Source of the DNA: Alligator mississippiensis
Lineage: Eukaryota; Chordata; Crocodylia; Alligatoridae
Direction of reading: 5' to 3'
DNA: 64,000 nt
NCBI RefSeq assembly: GCF_030867095.1
Contig: NC_081827.1
Location: forward strand, 48,024,001-48,088,000
In this document: in pieces, positions 1 through 12,404 of the stretch
Layout of the letters: every line of letters starts with the position of its first letter
How positions within the stretch are numbered: the first letter of the stretch is position 1
The notes under the pieces: model-generated
Told to the model about the DNA's origin: nothing
Databases searched by the model: none
Seen by the model: the letters and a program-made list of their open reading frames with translations, nothing else
Position numbers and translations under genes: made by a program

Positions 1-3000
1 TTTCCATTAAGTTAAACCAGCTGAAACAAAAATACCTTATCCTATCAAAGAAAAATAGTTGGTGGTGTATGCATTTCACAATTAGGTATTTCTGGAGTTA
101 TTTTTGTTGGTTGGTTGGTTGGTTTATTTACCAAGTACAGAATAACGTGAACAATTGTTAACACTTTTGCCTTGACAGCGCTCCTCAATAAATCATAATT
201 GTTGGCTAGCAGCACACAGGGAAAAATATTGTTCTATCTTACTATTTTCTCCATTTCTGAAATCTGCTTTTCTCTTATAAGCTGTTATATATGCAGTTTC
301 TAGGTTTCTTTTGTTGCATCTGCCTTTTTACCAAGCTATTCTTTTTGCCTTGCTCATAGTATATTATACCTGTCAAGCGCTGGTAAGATATCTATAGAGA
401 ACAGTGAAATTGCCATGTTCATACTGTCAAGAGAGCTGATTAAATTTACACCATTTACTCGTCCCACTGTTCTCATTATAACCATGGTCAAAGGGATGCA
501 GTCCGTATAATTTCTGTTCACATGGTAATCTTAACACTGGATTTCATTTTTTTTTTTTTTTGTTCTCATTACAATTTTTATCAGATGGATAGAATTCTGA
601 GCCATTTTCTGTTCTCATTAAAACTTTATTAGATGAATGGATTAATTGTGTGCCAGTGTCTGCTCCCATTATCATCTTTGCTGGTAAAGATCAGCTCAAA
701 TCTTTCTACTAGGAGCAGTAGTTATTTTGAAAAACTTTACTTAAGTCTGTCAGGGGTTTCAGAATAATGAGCTTTTTCCTTGGGTGATGTCTCCTTTAGG
801 AACGTGTCACATCTGGCTGTCAAGTTACCATGCTTTACTCCACATAATAGAACATGACATGGCCTGAGTAACCTGTGGTGACATGTAGCCCAGGAAACTT
901 GGGGAAAAAAACATACCCTCTGGATGTACTTAAGCTCTCTCTAGCCCTTAGACCTGAATAATATGCTCACTAGAAAGAAATAAGCTTGCATGTTTGAAGC
1001 ATTGAACATACAAACAATGAAAACCCTGAGGTAGTCTAATGTTCACTGAATTTCTTTCTATTTTTTATGAATGACCAATTTTAGATTGGAGGGAAATAGA
1101 AAACAAATGAGAAAATAAATATTACATTTTCTAATTTAGAAAAAAAAAAACCTTAACACTACTACTATCATTGTCTTTCGGTGAGGGGAGAGGGGATTGT
1201 TTTTTTAAGTGATCAGAAACTTTGTTCACCCAAGTACAGATCTGGAAAGGCTGACAGACAACTACTGTAGACCCACACCTTGCAAATATACCCAAAGACA
1301 AACTACACGTGTGTTGTCAAGACTGGCATTTGTCATTAAATTAGCATAAAGCATACAAGCTGTGTCTGAAATACTTCACAGTGACCGAAAAGATTCAATA
1401 CTGAAATCATGATCCTCTGCCTTGGACTCGGTGCAGGAGAGAGGTGGTGACATTTTAACCTTGTTTACACCTATACAGTCTACAGACAAAATTTGCCCCT
1501 TTTTCCATCATTGGATAAAACACAAACAAGTAAATAGGGGATTTGCCAGAATAGGGAGAGAATGCTTGGAGGCAAGACCAAGGAAGGGGGGAGGAAGGAA
1601 GGAAGAAAGATCTGCCTTTATTCTGCATTCCGTCCTTTGGCAAAATGCCTGTTGGACTTAAGGCTTTTGTCATCGTTATTTCTGTGAAAAACGAGGTGAG
1701 ATCCAGTGGAGTTTATTCTTAGCTATTGTGAAACAATGTCTACTTCGGGCTTTGGTTGTGTGTAAATTCTAGATTCAGGGCTCATCCAGCTGCGCAGAGC
1801 AATGAAATAACATTCTGCAGGTTCCAATATTGGTCACATAATTCTGCAATTGTTTTCATAGCTGTGAAATGTGTCCCTTGTGTGTGCTCCTGTACATATC
1901 TACCGTTTTAGATGGAGCGTGGCTTCATGTGCCTTTTAGTAAAATCTTCATCTCCGTTGTGTTCAAGAATCCATACCTACAAACGACATCTAGGGCTAGA
2001 TCCAGGCAGCTGGATTTTTGGTTCTGAAGCACTGTGCTATTGATAATGATAGTAGTAATAATACTACTGGGGTGAATACTACTGACCCTGGGGTGAAATC
2101 CAGAACTGTGTTAGGTATCTGGACTTTCTGTACAGGGCATGCAGTGGTCAGTCAGGTGCTTTCGAATGCAGTCCACCACAGCCAGCACACTGAGTAGGGA
2201 GGCACCAAAGCTAGGGGTAGAACAAGTCTGATATATCGTTCTTCTCTGAGTTTAGGTCCCTCTCTCCACCCTTGAGCAGGTGTCCACAACAATTTCTTCC
2301 AAGGTTTACACCTTGGAAGGTCATTCTTTTTTTCATCCTTTCTTCTTCTAAAGAACAGCTAAGGGAAAATGTCAGGAGGTGCCAGGGTTTTTTTTATATA
2401 ACAGTTAAAGGATTAGAAGTCTCCTACCTTGTAAGTGGGAGACCCACGTTAAATTTCCATCTCAATGTGAAGGCAGGGGTGGATCCAAAGGGACTGCAGG
2501 GCCTGGCCCCATGGATGCTTCCCACCAGCCTAGGAGCAGCCACAGGGAGGGGGAACTCACCCATCTGCCATTTTCACTGCCACCACCTCTGCTGCTGTTC
2601 TGGTTTGAGTCCAGCCCCCCATACAGCCTGGCTGGAATGGCTCTAGAGCACCCATCACTCTCTGAGCAGTGGAGACAGTAGGAGCAGCAGGCAGGGAAGG
2701 AGAAGGGAGGGGACTGAATGTGCCTCTAAGCAGGGAGAGAAAGGGGAGAAATCTTTATTTGCTTTGGGGACTTTGAAATCTCCCTGCTGCTGTTCCTAAA
2801 GCAAGGTCTGCAGTGGCAGAGGAGGCTAGGAGTAGGGAGTACAACCATCTCTACAATACTGATTGCTGCTCCCACTTTCCCTCTGCAAAATCCTGGATCC
2901 ACTTCTGTGTGGAGGCATTCAAAGCTTCCAGGAGAGTGCTCTAAGGCTACTGGCTAAATTGAGTGGAATCACTCTCCGTCCCTGCAGTGAAAGCTGGCTC

Positions 3001-3135
3001 ACTGTACATGTAAGAAGTAAAGATTCATTGGGTCAATGAATCACAGCTTGGGATTTAGGTCCCTCAGTTTCACCTAAAAAATACTTTAGGCACCAAAGGA
3101 CTTCTTGGATTTAGCCCCCAATCCCTTGCTTTCTA
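1..3135. other. AT-rich non-coding DNA
   Basis: No supported gene. Frames here are short and lack recognisable motifs. The stretch holds a T-homopolymer near 549-561, an A-run near 1141, and a degenerate tandem repeat listed separately. Confidence 0.6.
467..672 (+). repeat. degenerate tandem repeat with CTGTTCTCATTA motif
   Basis: The motif CTGTTCTCATTA, or close variants, recurs at about 467, 560, 609 and 660, followed each time by a related stretch containing AGATG or a similar string. The spacing (about 93, 49 and 51 bases) suggests an old tandem array with a ~50-bp unit, one unit being longer because of a T-run. Function unknown. Confidence 0.45.
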
Positions 3136-4861
3136 AGGCTAAATTGCAGACACTCAAAAAGCCTGAGGCTAAATCAGTTCAATCTTTGCAGGTTTCTGTA
3201 AACTGCCTAGATTGAACCAATAAGAAAATGAACTGATGTTCACTTTTCAAGCCCAAGAGGCAGCCAGACCCGTGCAGTGCCCTATACCAGGATCTGGGAG
3301 GGACACTAGAGAACATGTCCCAGTCTGCTGGCCACTGCAGAGAGCTGGGTAACAGGTGATTCCCCCAGCCATGGTCTTCTTCAGCCTCCAACCAGCTGAG
3401 GAGGGGGCATGGGGGGAAATCCCCACCACCACCACCAGACCCCCAGCCAGGGTTTCCCCCAGCACCAGGGAAGAGGGGAGAGGGGAAGCCCCCAACAGGA
3501 TGTTTCTCCATCTCTCCCCCAACCCAGAGCTGGATCCCATAGCCACACCACCTCCTCAGCCCAGTCCACCAGAGGAGGGGTGCGGGGGTAAACCCCACCC
3601 CCAACCTGGAACCAGACCCCCAGCTGGGGTCTCCACAGCACAGGGGGAAGGTGGAAGCTCTCACCAGGGTGTTTCTCCCTTTCTCCCGCCCACAGCCAGA
3701 GCTGGGAGCCAGGCCGATAACCCAGCCACACCCCCTCAGCAGGCTGGTAGGCTAGCTGAGGAGGGAAGGGGTGGGAAATGGTCCCCCCACACCCAACTGT
3801 GGACCCCTAGAGAGGCTGTACTTGGTGCAGGGGGGAAGCAGCCCACAGTGCGAGGGAACATTCCCCCCGCCCACTTCCTCCTCAGCCAACCTGCCAGCCA
3901 GGAAGGGAGCATGGCCATGTGATCGCCTCAGCTCCCAGCTCAGGCAGGGGAGTAAAGCCCCCACTACAGCTGGAACCTGGGGTGATCACCTAGCCGTGCC
4001 CCCTCCCAGCCAGTGGGTTGGCTGAGGAGGGAGTTGGGGGGGAGAGAACAGGCCCTGTTCCAGCCCCCTAGCCAGGCTGTGCCAGGCATGGTGGGGGGGG
4101 GGAGTGGGTGCAGCCCACAGTGGGAATGTTACTCCCCCCACTGAAGCTGGGAGCCAGGGCAATCACCCGCCCATGCCCTCTTCCTAGCCAGCAGAGGGAG
4201 TCGGGGGGGGATGGCCACCCCCTAATTCCAGACCCCCAGCTAGGCTGTGCCAGGCATGGGGGAGGGGGTGGAGCCTGCAGTGGAAGCTTTACTCCCCCCC
4301 ACCCAAGCAGGGACCTGAGGCAGTCACCCAGTTGTGCCTTCTCACTGGCCAGCAGGCTAACTGAGAAGAGAGTGCTGGAGGGAGGGGGGGAAACGGCACC
4401 ACCCTGCCCAGCTCTGGACCCCTAGGTGGGCTGTGCCTGGTATGAGGGGATGCCCGCAGTGGGGGCTTTACTCCCCCACCCGAGCTGGGAGCTGGGCTGA
4501 TTCTGCAGGCGGAGGAGGGGTGGGGCCAGCCTAGGGGTTTGGAAAAGCCCCTGCTGACAGTTGGGGGCTGGACCAGACCTGCTCTGCTGAAGCAGAGAGC
4601 ACAGCCTAGGGTTACACAGCATCCTGGGATGCTGGAGGACTGTGAGTTAACTTGAATTGGCAGGAGATCTGGGACAGAAGTTTTATCAACTGGTTCGACC
4701 TAAATCAGTTAAGTCTGATACTACATCCATCCACCCTTATCTTAAACCAGTTTCAGCCATTTTGAAAATGGGCTAAGTGCACCGAACTTCTGTTCTGTTA
4801 CAGGTTTAAGCTGGTTCCTGATCACTTAAACTGGTTTAAGTGTAACTTCTGTCCCTAACCT
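3136..4861 (+). mobile_element. non-autonomous DNA transposon with GC-rich tandem core
   Basis: The left end (AGGCTAAATTGCAGACACTC, then AAAAAGCCTGAGGCTAAATC) and the right end (AAGTGTAACTTCTGTCCCTAACCT) match, in order and orientation, the two ends of a compact 228-bp element at 53853-54080. They also match, inverted, the ends of 10821-12393. The middle is C/G-rich and tandemly repeated. No transposase frame is present; predicted frames in the core are by-products of G/C runs. The family is unassigned; the terminal consensus resembles AGGCTAGGTACAGACATT. The long version probably arose by expansion of an internal minisatellite, which is inference. Confidence 0.6.
3360..4520. repeat. GC-rich minisatellite, unit ~170-190 bp
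   Basis: About six diverged units repeat the order GACCCCCAGC, then a GGCTGTGCC-type string, then GCAGCCCACAGTG, then ACTCCCCCCAC, then AGCTGGGAGCCAGG, then CAGCAGGCTGGCTGAGGAGGG. It forms the interior of the surrounding DNA transposon. Open frames on both strands here (proline/glycine-rich, no start context) are composition artefacts. Confidence 0.6.
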
Positions 4862-6449
4862 AAATGCCATTTTCATGTTCACTGCATTCACAACACTGCT
4901 CAGCCACATTCCTGTGGAGGTTGGATATTATCACTATAACACAAGAGATTGGCAAGAGTAATTGTCATAGACTATATCTGTCATCAGAAATGTACAAGAC
5001 AGGAAGCTTGCATTTGTAAGGAAATGGAATTATTCTGCTTTTCAGTAATATTTTCTCTAGTGTATGGAATACGTAAAATTGTATTATGTGCAAAAATATG
5101 CATTTATGTAGTGACAACTTGGAGGTTTCACAAACTAAGTTTAGTAAAACAAAGCTACCAAAAGCAGAATGGTTTTATTTGCATCTCTGCAAAAACAGAC
5201 CAAGTTGATCAATGCAGAACATTTTGGTTGAAGATAGAGGTACAGCTCCTCACTATAAATGAAAACATTTTGCAGGAAGCATTCTGAGTTCACCAATCTC
5301 CTGAACCAAACAGAAGTTCATTATTGGTTCCACGGAGGAGGGGAATCTAGCTGCCAACTGCAAACCTGCATCCAGTTTCCCCCAACTATGGCCCCTCCTC
5401 CCTGCAAGGCTGCAAAGTTTTCAGAATGGGAGGAGGAAAGGGAGCAAAGGGACCTCATTCTAGGGGTTTCCCAGCCAGCACTGGAGAGTGGGGTGAGTGA
5501 GCCCCCTCCCCCCCCACCTTGGGGGTAGGGTCCAATAAACCCACCCCACCCTCCAGCAGGGACTGAAAAGCCCTTAGACTTAACTCCCTCCACTCCCTTT
5601 CCCCCCTTCCATTCTGAAAACAACTTGAGGTTGGGAGGCAGCCCAAACAGAAGCTACTGAAGATACAGTGTTTTGAAACGTCTTCATCTGACCCCACATA
5701 CAATGGGGGTTCAGATTTTCACCTGATTGGCCATTTTTAAGCAGTCTGCAGCCATATACTTGTGCTTGGTCACGGCTATAGACCGGTTTCTGTGACCAGA
5801 TTGGGTGAAAATTGACACTTCTGTGTGTGCCTTTTTTCAGTTGGTCAATGTAAAAAAAAAAAAAAAGCTTACAAATAATTTGAGTTATGCAGTTTTATGT
5901 CCTCATAATTTCCCTTTTTTCCAACAGCTTGTGATCAAGTTCCAGTTCTCTGTCTTAGGTAATTCTTAATATGTTTTACTTTCCATTAGTCAGTCACCCT
6001 TGTAGCTTTAAATAAAATAGAGTAGTTATACACAGTATAGTTCTATTAAACAAGTTTTAAAACATATAACTGCATGCATACAATAATACCAGCACATCCA
6101 CGCAGCAAAAAAAAATGGCAGCGGGGCACTTCAAAATAAAATATGTACAATTGTAGCAGAAAGCCCCCTTTTCCTCTAATGTAGCAGAAAGCCCCCTTTT
6201 CCTCTTGCCTGCATTTGCTCTCCCTTCTTTGGATATGTTTCTCTTTTTCTACCTTTTCTTCCTTCCTCTCTCTTTCACTTTAAGATAAGGAATTGTATTT
6301 TAAAATTTGTATGTGTGCATTTTGTATCTCCCCTTGTAGTTTGGTATTTTTATCTATTTGTGTGCCATGGCATTTGTAGCTTATATTTTATACTCCTCAC
6401 CTTTCAACTTGCAACTAAATGTGTTTTAGTAAGTTATACATTGTAACAT
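4862..6449. other. non-coding DNA
   Basis: No gene recognised. It contains a 15-base A run at 5852-5866 and a short direct duplication (next entry). Frames around 4949-5528 have no family signature, and their proline/glycine stretches follow from C/G runs. Confidence 0.55.
6152..6204 (+). repeat. 25-bp direct tandem duplication
   Basis: The string starting TGTAGCAGAAAGCCCCCTTT, 25 bases long, occurs exactly at 6152 and again at 6180 with three bases between. It is a simple recent duplication. Confidence 0.85.
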
Positions 6450-7204
6450 TGTTAACAAGGGCAGGAATCAAACTGCCCTTCCCTGTATCAGGCTGGCCTC
6501 TGAAAGAGTGAGTGAATCAGTGATTGAATGTGTAACATGGAAGCAGGCAGCAATTATCACCTGGAAGCTGAACTCAATTGAAGACAGTGTAACAACCGGG
6601 AAATCTCTAAACCTCACTGATCAAGGGCTAGAAGCCCTGGCCCGACTTAATCAACACCAGAGACCAACTTTTGGGCTGAATATCTCCAGATCGACCACTC
6701 CCAGAGCCCTATTCTAAATTCATCAACGGACTCCCAAACCTGCACGTACATGCGGACGACCCCTGGGGCTGACAGATGCTGTCCAGTAGCCACCGAGGGG
6801 GGGGGGGGGGGGAGTCCCAAGAGGGTCAATGACCCCTGGATTGGGCAAACCAGAAAACTGGGGAATCACCAAAGTCTGCCAGGGACAGATAAAAGGCAGT
6901 GAAAAGTGACCCTCAGTGGCGCCCTCTTGATCTCCAACTCGACCAGACCTGTCCAGCCAGAAGGACCAGCCGGCGACCCCCTTCTGGAAGATAACACCAC
7001 ACTGAAAGAAGCCTCAACGACAGACTCCAGTGCTTGTAGGATAGGTATACCTGACTCTGTAGCCTGCTACTGTGTGTGTGTGAATGTGTGTGCATGTGTG
7101 CATGTGTGTGTGTGGACCAGCCCCAAGGTTTATGATTACAGTGTTTCAATCCGCCTAATAAACTAGAATTTTAAGGATCCCGAGTTGGACATTTGTAGCC
7201 AACA
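6450..7204 (+). mobile_element. probable solo LTR
   Basis: The segment begins TGTTAACAAG and ends TAGCCAACA, so it has TG...CA ends with a short imperfect inverted repeat. On the plus strand it has a TATA-like GATAAAAGG at 6888-6896 and AATAAA at 7157-7162, in the order expected of U3-R-U5. A (TG)n stretch lies between them and a 16-base G run at 6797-6812. I see no clear target duplication (AACAT left, CAATG right). The right edge abuts a DNA-transposon fragment at 7205, consistent with insertion into it. A solo LTR of a Gypsy or ERV family is the best reading. Confidence 0.5.
6797..6812 (+). repeat. G16 homopolymer
   Basis: Sixteen consecutive G inside the probable solo LTR. Similar 14-16 base C or G runs occur at 11072-11087, 14628-14643 and 44151-44164. 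All are prone to length error in assembly and to G-quadruplex formation. Confidence 0.9.
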
Positions 7205-7375
7205 CAATGAGCCCATTCAAATGCATTCAAACTGCCCTGCCACCATTTTTTTCAGCCCAGGGACACTGATAAACGTGATGCATGGGCGCTTTTTAATTAG
7301 TGCCACTCAATAATTAAAGCGCCTGGCACCGCATCTCAGAGCACATGTAAAAATACCCTCTGATTACCATATTCA
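7205..7375 (+). mobile_element. fragment of palindromic-arm DNA transposon family
   Basis: It contains in order CAATGAGC, CACCATTTTTTTCAG, CAGGGACACTGATAAACGTG, then TTTTTAATTA and AATTAAAGCGCC, then GAGCACATGTAAAAATAC. The same order is found, with changes, in 63212-63280 and in the reverse complement of 55650-55794. It is therefore a third copy of that family. No coding capacity. Confidence 0.5.
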
Positions 7376-7874
7376 GTCCTGCTCTTGAGAAATTATACTG
7401 TCAGTTGAGTCAGAGAGTAGTTGAATGCCCATGCCTATGGGATCATAGTAAAATATTCAATATGTAAAATATTCTAGATTGTTCCTCATATTGTTCTCTG
7501 CATGTAGCATGCCTAATTTAGTTGCCATTTACAGCCATACAGCTCTAAAATGCCTAAGTAGACCAATTTTAAAATATAGTGGACATGTCCCATGCTTTAG
7601 ATTTCAAGTTAGTCCTTTCATGTCCTTTAGGGAACCCCTTAAATCTATGTAGATATTATCTTACTAATTCTCAATCTTATCTTAGCTAACTTTTATATTT
7701 CTTCAGGAAAAGCTCTGCATTGTATCTATTAATTTGCACTGATTAATTGTACCTGCTGGGGTAATCATGAAGTAAATGTGTTGTTATTGAGGGCAAAATA
7801 TCTGTCAAATTGATATAGTTTGCATTTGAAAATTGAGGGTGTTGCGTTAGGAAAGGCAGTCTCTGACCTGTATA

Positions 7875-8360
7875 GCTAAGTACAGACAATCAAAAAGCCC
7901 AAGGCTGAATCAGTTCAATTTTTGCAGGTTAGTCTAAACTGCAGAGATTAAACTGAGAAGCAAGTAAACAGAGATTCACTTTTGATTCAGGGAATGCAGC
8001 CACATGCCTGAAGTGGCTCAGGCCAGGAGCCGGGGAGTGCTAGACCACACTTCCCAGCCTGTCAGCCACTGCCAAGGGGAAAGGACTGAAGCTCCAAGGC
8101 TTTTCCCCCATCCCTGCTCCAGGGGAGGGGACATGGCCATGCCTGAGAGGGAATGAGGCAACAGCCTAATTTTAGAGTCTGTTTAGGCCTAGAGGCAACT
8201 GCCCTCCTAGGCAAACCCCAGCTGGGGTCTGAGGCCAGAGAGGCAGTTTAACCTCCCTTCCCTGGCTCAGTGTGCTCGCCCTGGGCTGGGGTGTGGCCAT
8301 GCCTCCTGCTCTCAGCTATGTGCATGTGCTCTGGTAGGCTTGATTCTGCTGAGGGGCTAG
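7875..8360 (+). mobile_element. DNA transposon fragment, same family as 3136-4861
   Basis: The left end AGCTAAGTACAGACAATC followed by AAAAAGCCCAAGGCTGAATC and AGTTCAATTTTTGCAGG matches the left ends at 3136 and 53853. The core is shorter and GC-rich. The right end is not clear, so the boundary is approximate. Confidence 0.5.
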
Positions 8361-8579
8361 AGGCTTTGCAATGTGCCTATCCCTTTAAAGAAGGGGAAAG
8401 CACCCAGGTAACCTGTCTGCATTTTACCAGCTACATTCTATCACCAGGTCAACACTTCCCCCTTTTTCCCTCCCACCTACCTGTCTCACTTCCATCATCT
8501 CCCATTGCCTCTGATCCTCACTTATTTGCGTTTTCAAAGATCTGCATTTTGCATATTGGCTTCTATGCCACCCAAGAGA

Positions 8580-8720
8580 GCACACAAACACCAACAAACT
8601 CTCACTATGCCTAAAGAAGGATATTTTTGCCCGAAAGCTTGCAAAGAACATTTTCCAACTATTTAGTTGGTTTAATAAAAGACATCACACCTACCCAAAG
8701 AACCAAAGCTGCTTCTCACA
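8580..8720 (+). repeat. interspersed repeat tail (CCCGAAAGCTTGCAAAGAAC type)
   Basis: The order CTAAAGAAGGATATTTTTGC, CCCGAAAGCTTGCAAAGAAC, CCAACTATTTAGTTGGTTTA, ATAAAAGACATCACACC, CCAAAGAACC recurs at 49735-49825 and, inverted, at about 53386-53480. It is a dispersed repeat common in reptile-like genomes; I cannot assign its class with certainty. Confidence 0.6.
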
Positions 8721-9359
8721 CTCTGCCTCTGTGGGTGGACACAAGGCACTGGGATCTGACTACTTGATGCCAGTTCAAGTGAGAGTGCAGCCTGATCCTG
8801 AGTTTCCCCTGCACTGGCAAGAGCCAAGCTTCTGAGGCTGGGAACCCCCTCAACTGTAAGACACAATGGGAATTTCTGTGCAATCCCACAGTCATGCACA
8901 TGTGGCATGGCAGGAGGCTCAATTGTGTGGATTAGGCATTGGATCCCATGGTGCTTTTACCTGCACATATAGAGGGGTCCAGAATGTCCACTTCTCTCTC
9001 TCAATTGCCCCTTTCCAACATTGACCATCCTATACCAATTCTTCATTTCTGCCCTAGTCCATGTCTCTGTACGGCCTTCTTCATTTCCTCCTTGCAGTTG
9101 GTTTCCAAAATGTGCCTGTTTAGGTATTTCTTTATCACCCATTCTTAGCCCATGACCTATCCTCCTCCATCTTTTATTTCCATGATGCTTCTTTCCTTGG
9201 TCCTCTCATCTCTTCATGATGATTAAATAGCTTATTTTTTCTTTGAAGACTATATACCTTTGCCTTCCAAATATTGTGCAGTTGCACACATGTTGCTCTT
9301 GCTCTTTGTATACATTTCAGGATATCCTTGTCTCTTTCATTTTACTGAATTGCTTTTTT

Positions 9360-10290
9360 TTGTTTTGGATTCCAAGTACAAAAATTTGTCTGCTGCTTCT
9401 GTTGGGCGGTTTTCACAAATGATAGGTTCTGCTGGGTCTATTTCTCACCTTACTGTTCCACATTTGTGATCAGATCATTGTTGTTTGTCTCTTCTTCAGT
9501 AGAAAGCAGATATCATTAGCAAATGGTAGTTCTTCCAGATCAGTAATTGTTTTTTTTTATTTTATGCCCGTGCTTTGCTGCCCTTCAGTGGTTTTGTTAA
9601 TTATCTAGTTTGTTGCTAGGAGAAATAGCAGAGGTGAAAACATGCATCCTTGCAGTATTCCATTGACTATTATTACACTGCAACTGAAGCCACCATGGAT
9701 AGCCTTAGTATTTACAATTTTGAGGAGTATTCCACAGTTATATCATATTTTAACAGTGCTTCTTCACGTATGGAATTAAAAGATTTTTCAAAATATTTAA
9801 AGTTGAGGAGTAACGTGGTGTTGTATTCTGTCCTTTATTCTTTGTATTAGCCTATGTAAACATTTGATTTCTTAGTTGCTACCATAAGAAGGGTGACACC
9901 TCCCCTATAGCAACATTCTTTGAGATCTCTCTTCTTAGGCAGTCTCTTCCACTCAATTAGAAGCATTTTCCTGTTCTCAGATCTCATTAAATAAAATTCT
10001 AAATGAGTCCTGCCTGGGTGTCTGTTTTATTTTGTTCACCATTTAAGTTGTCTATTTTCAGACACTTTGCTCATGAACTTAAGTGCCTTTGTTATCTCTT
10101 CTGTGTCCATTAGGTCTGTATTTAGGAGAAGGTCTTCTTCAGCTTCTGTTCTTTCCTCTGAATTGTTTGCCACTACACTTGAGGACCTCTTTGCAGCACT
10201 TAGTCTACCCTTTCACTTGATCACCCACTTGTTAACAGTTTCCAATCTTTGGGTTGTACTTGTTTATTTCCAAGTTTTTATTTATTAGTA
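9360..10290 (-). pseudogene. antisense relic of a non-LTR retrotransposon reverse transcriptase
   Basis: On the minus strand, in the order expected of an RT, broken frames contain: EEITKALKFM near 10115-10060 (pre-RT helix region), LPKKRDLKECC then GGVTLL near 9955-9900 (compare the ...PKKGDL...WRGITLL block of RTE-like elements), FSCSV then QGCMFSPLLF at 9652-9623 (RT motif B), and LPFANDICFLL around 9523-9506 (motif C, where the first catalytic Asp of DD is replaced by Asn). Stops and frame changes separate the blocks, so nothing functional can be made. The RTE-like assignment is from motif style only. L1-like or another clade is possible. Confidence 0.6.
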
Positions 10291-10820
10291 AAGGTTCTTG
10301 TGCTTTCTTTTGTACTACTGCCTTATCTCTTTTCTGTGAAGTAGTTTCTGCTGTTTCTGCCAAGTGCTGCAGATACCTTCTTTTGTCTCTCTGAGAGTTT
10401 CTTTTCAGCTTTTAGGTACTATAGTTAAAATTGTTTTTTTCTTATCTTAGTATACAATTTAGTAACAAAAGATATCATTTAATTATTGTCACCTAAGCAG
10501 AAGCCAATTAATGCTGTACTCATTTTGACCCTGAACCTACAATACATTTTAAGCATGTGGATAACTTTAAGTATGAAAGTAGTCCATTTTAACTTCAAGT
10601 TGAAAGGTAAACAGGTATTTCAATGCTTTGCTGGACAGGAAACTTAAATTATATCCTAAGAAATTAATTGTGCATTATGTAAAAATCTCGGCGCAAGTTG
10701 AAAATGGGACCTTTTTTATTCTCTGATTACACTGAGGTAGAAAGATTCATGGGAAATACCACAAATCTCAAAACCTTCACAGTGGGTTGGGGAATTTGTG
10801 CAAGGGCCTAGCAGACACAT

Positions 10821-12393
10821 AGGTTAGGGACATACATTATGCATCAACCTGTATAAGTGATTGGAAACAGGTCTAAACCTATAATAAGACAGAAGTTCAG
10901 TGAACACAGACCAGTTTAAAACTGGAGGAACCAAGTTTAAGATAGACCTGGATGGATCTAGTATCAGATTTAATCAGTTTAGGTTAGACTGATTTACTAA
11001 ACTTCTGTCCCTGATTCCCTCCCAACTCAAGTTAGTTTGCAATCCCTACAGTAGCCCAAGATGTTTTGCAGCCCCCCCCCCCCCCCCGCCACTAAATCCC
11101 CTCTTTGCAGGATGGGTGAGCTAGTCTCGACTGGTGCCCATCTACTCTGGCTGAGTGCCAGGATGGCCATGGCCCCAGGCTGTCACAGAATTGAAGCAGA
11201 AAAGTCTTTGTTCCTGAGCTCTGCATCCTATCTGCACCTGCCAACCAGGCCAGACAGTGGGGAATGGAGTGGGGGGAGGGGGTACATGTCATGGGCTCCA
11301 ACAGCCACGTGTGTCTGAGCCATAGCTCCTGTCTGCAGCTGTTAGATGACTGGCAGGGAGGAGTGGGGAATGAAGCCCACCACCATGCACCCCCCCCACC
11401 TACTGGGCTGGCTCGGGGCTGGGGCCAGGGCCACGCAGCAGGGGATTCCATTCCTCCACCCCCATCTGCCTGGAAACTGCAAATAGGAGCTGTGGCTCAG
11501 ACCGACGTGGCTGTTTGCCTTGACAGGACCCAGGGATAGAGGAACAGAGCTCCCTGCTGCACAGCCTCCCCACCACCCCAGCTATACTGGCTGCCAGGTT
11601 GGGCCCACATGCCAGGGGATTCTGCTCCCCCTTTCCCCCATCCCCCTGCTCAGCCACTGCTGACAGCTGTAGACAGAAGCCATGGCTAAGATCCATGCAA
11701 CTGCCCACTGGGCCAGAATCTGGGGGTGGGGGGGGAGTAGACCCCCCTGCTACATGGGTTCCCCCCAGCTTGCTGCCTTGGGTCTGCATGGCAGGGGGCT
11801 CTGCTCCTTCACCCCCCACCCCTATTCCTGGAGCAGCAAACAGCCACATGGATCTAAGCCACGGCTCCTGTCGGAAGTTGCCAGGTGGTCAGGTGGGGGA
11901 GGAGTCGGGGAATGGAGACCCCTGCTACATGGTTCCAGCCCCGACATATCCTGGGGAGGCAGGGAGGACCTGCATGGCAGGGAGGTCCAATTCCCACCCC
12001 CCACACCAGTTTCTGGCCTAGCAGACAGCCAAGCAGCCTCAACCTCAGCCCACCCAGACCCAAGTTACCATAGCTGGCAGGGTCTGTGCAACATGGGGCT
12101 CCATTCCCCCCGCAGCTGCTGCTGACAACCAGTAGCTAGCAGGGAGGTGGGGCTGGCATTCAGCACTTCCCAGCAGCCTGGTGAGAGGCGTGCTTGAGCA
12201 CCCTCAAGCCTGGTGAGAGTCTGCTGACCTCTGCCAGTGCTGGCTGCCTCCGTGTGTCTCCCCTCTCTACTCCACCCCCACCCAAAGGGCAAATAGATTA
12301 GTTCAGGAATGAACAGAACTCACAAGATGCTTAGAAAAAGCCAAAAAAGTTAGTAGGAATCCCCTTGGGCTTTTTGAACATCTCTACTTAGCC
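10821..12393 (-). mobile_element. non-autonomous DNA transposon with GC-rich tandem core (inverted copy)
   Basis: The left end AGGTTAGGGACATACATTAT is the complement of the right end at 4861, and the right end GGGCTTTTTGAACATCTCTA, CTTAGCC is the complement of the left end at 3136. The copy is therefore full length but reversed. The core (about 11330-12120) has ~165-bp units carrying a GACAGCTG...AGCCATGGCTAAG-type string and 16 C at 11072-11087. No transposase is seen; frames of up to 149 codons here are composition artefacts. Confidence 0.6.
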
Positions 12394-12404
12394 ATAAGGT
12401 AGAT

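Noticed and set aside
3179..4425. Overlapping ORFs of up to 188 codons on both strands
   Set aside because: They lie in a C/G-rich minisatellite, overlap in most frames, are Pro/Gly/Trp-rich and have no family motif.
11061..12292. Several ORFs of 100-149 codons on both strands
   Set aside because: Composition artefacts of the GC-rich tandem core of a DNA transposon; no conserved domain or start context.
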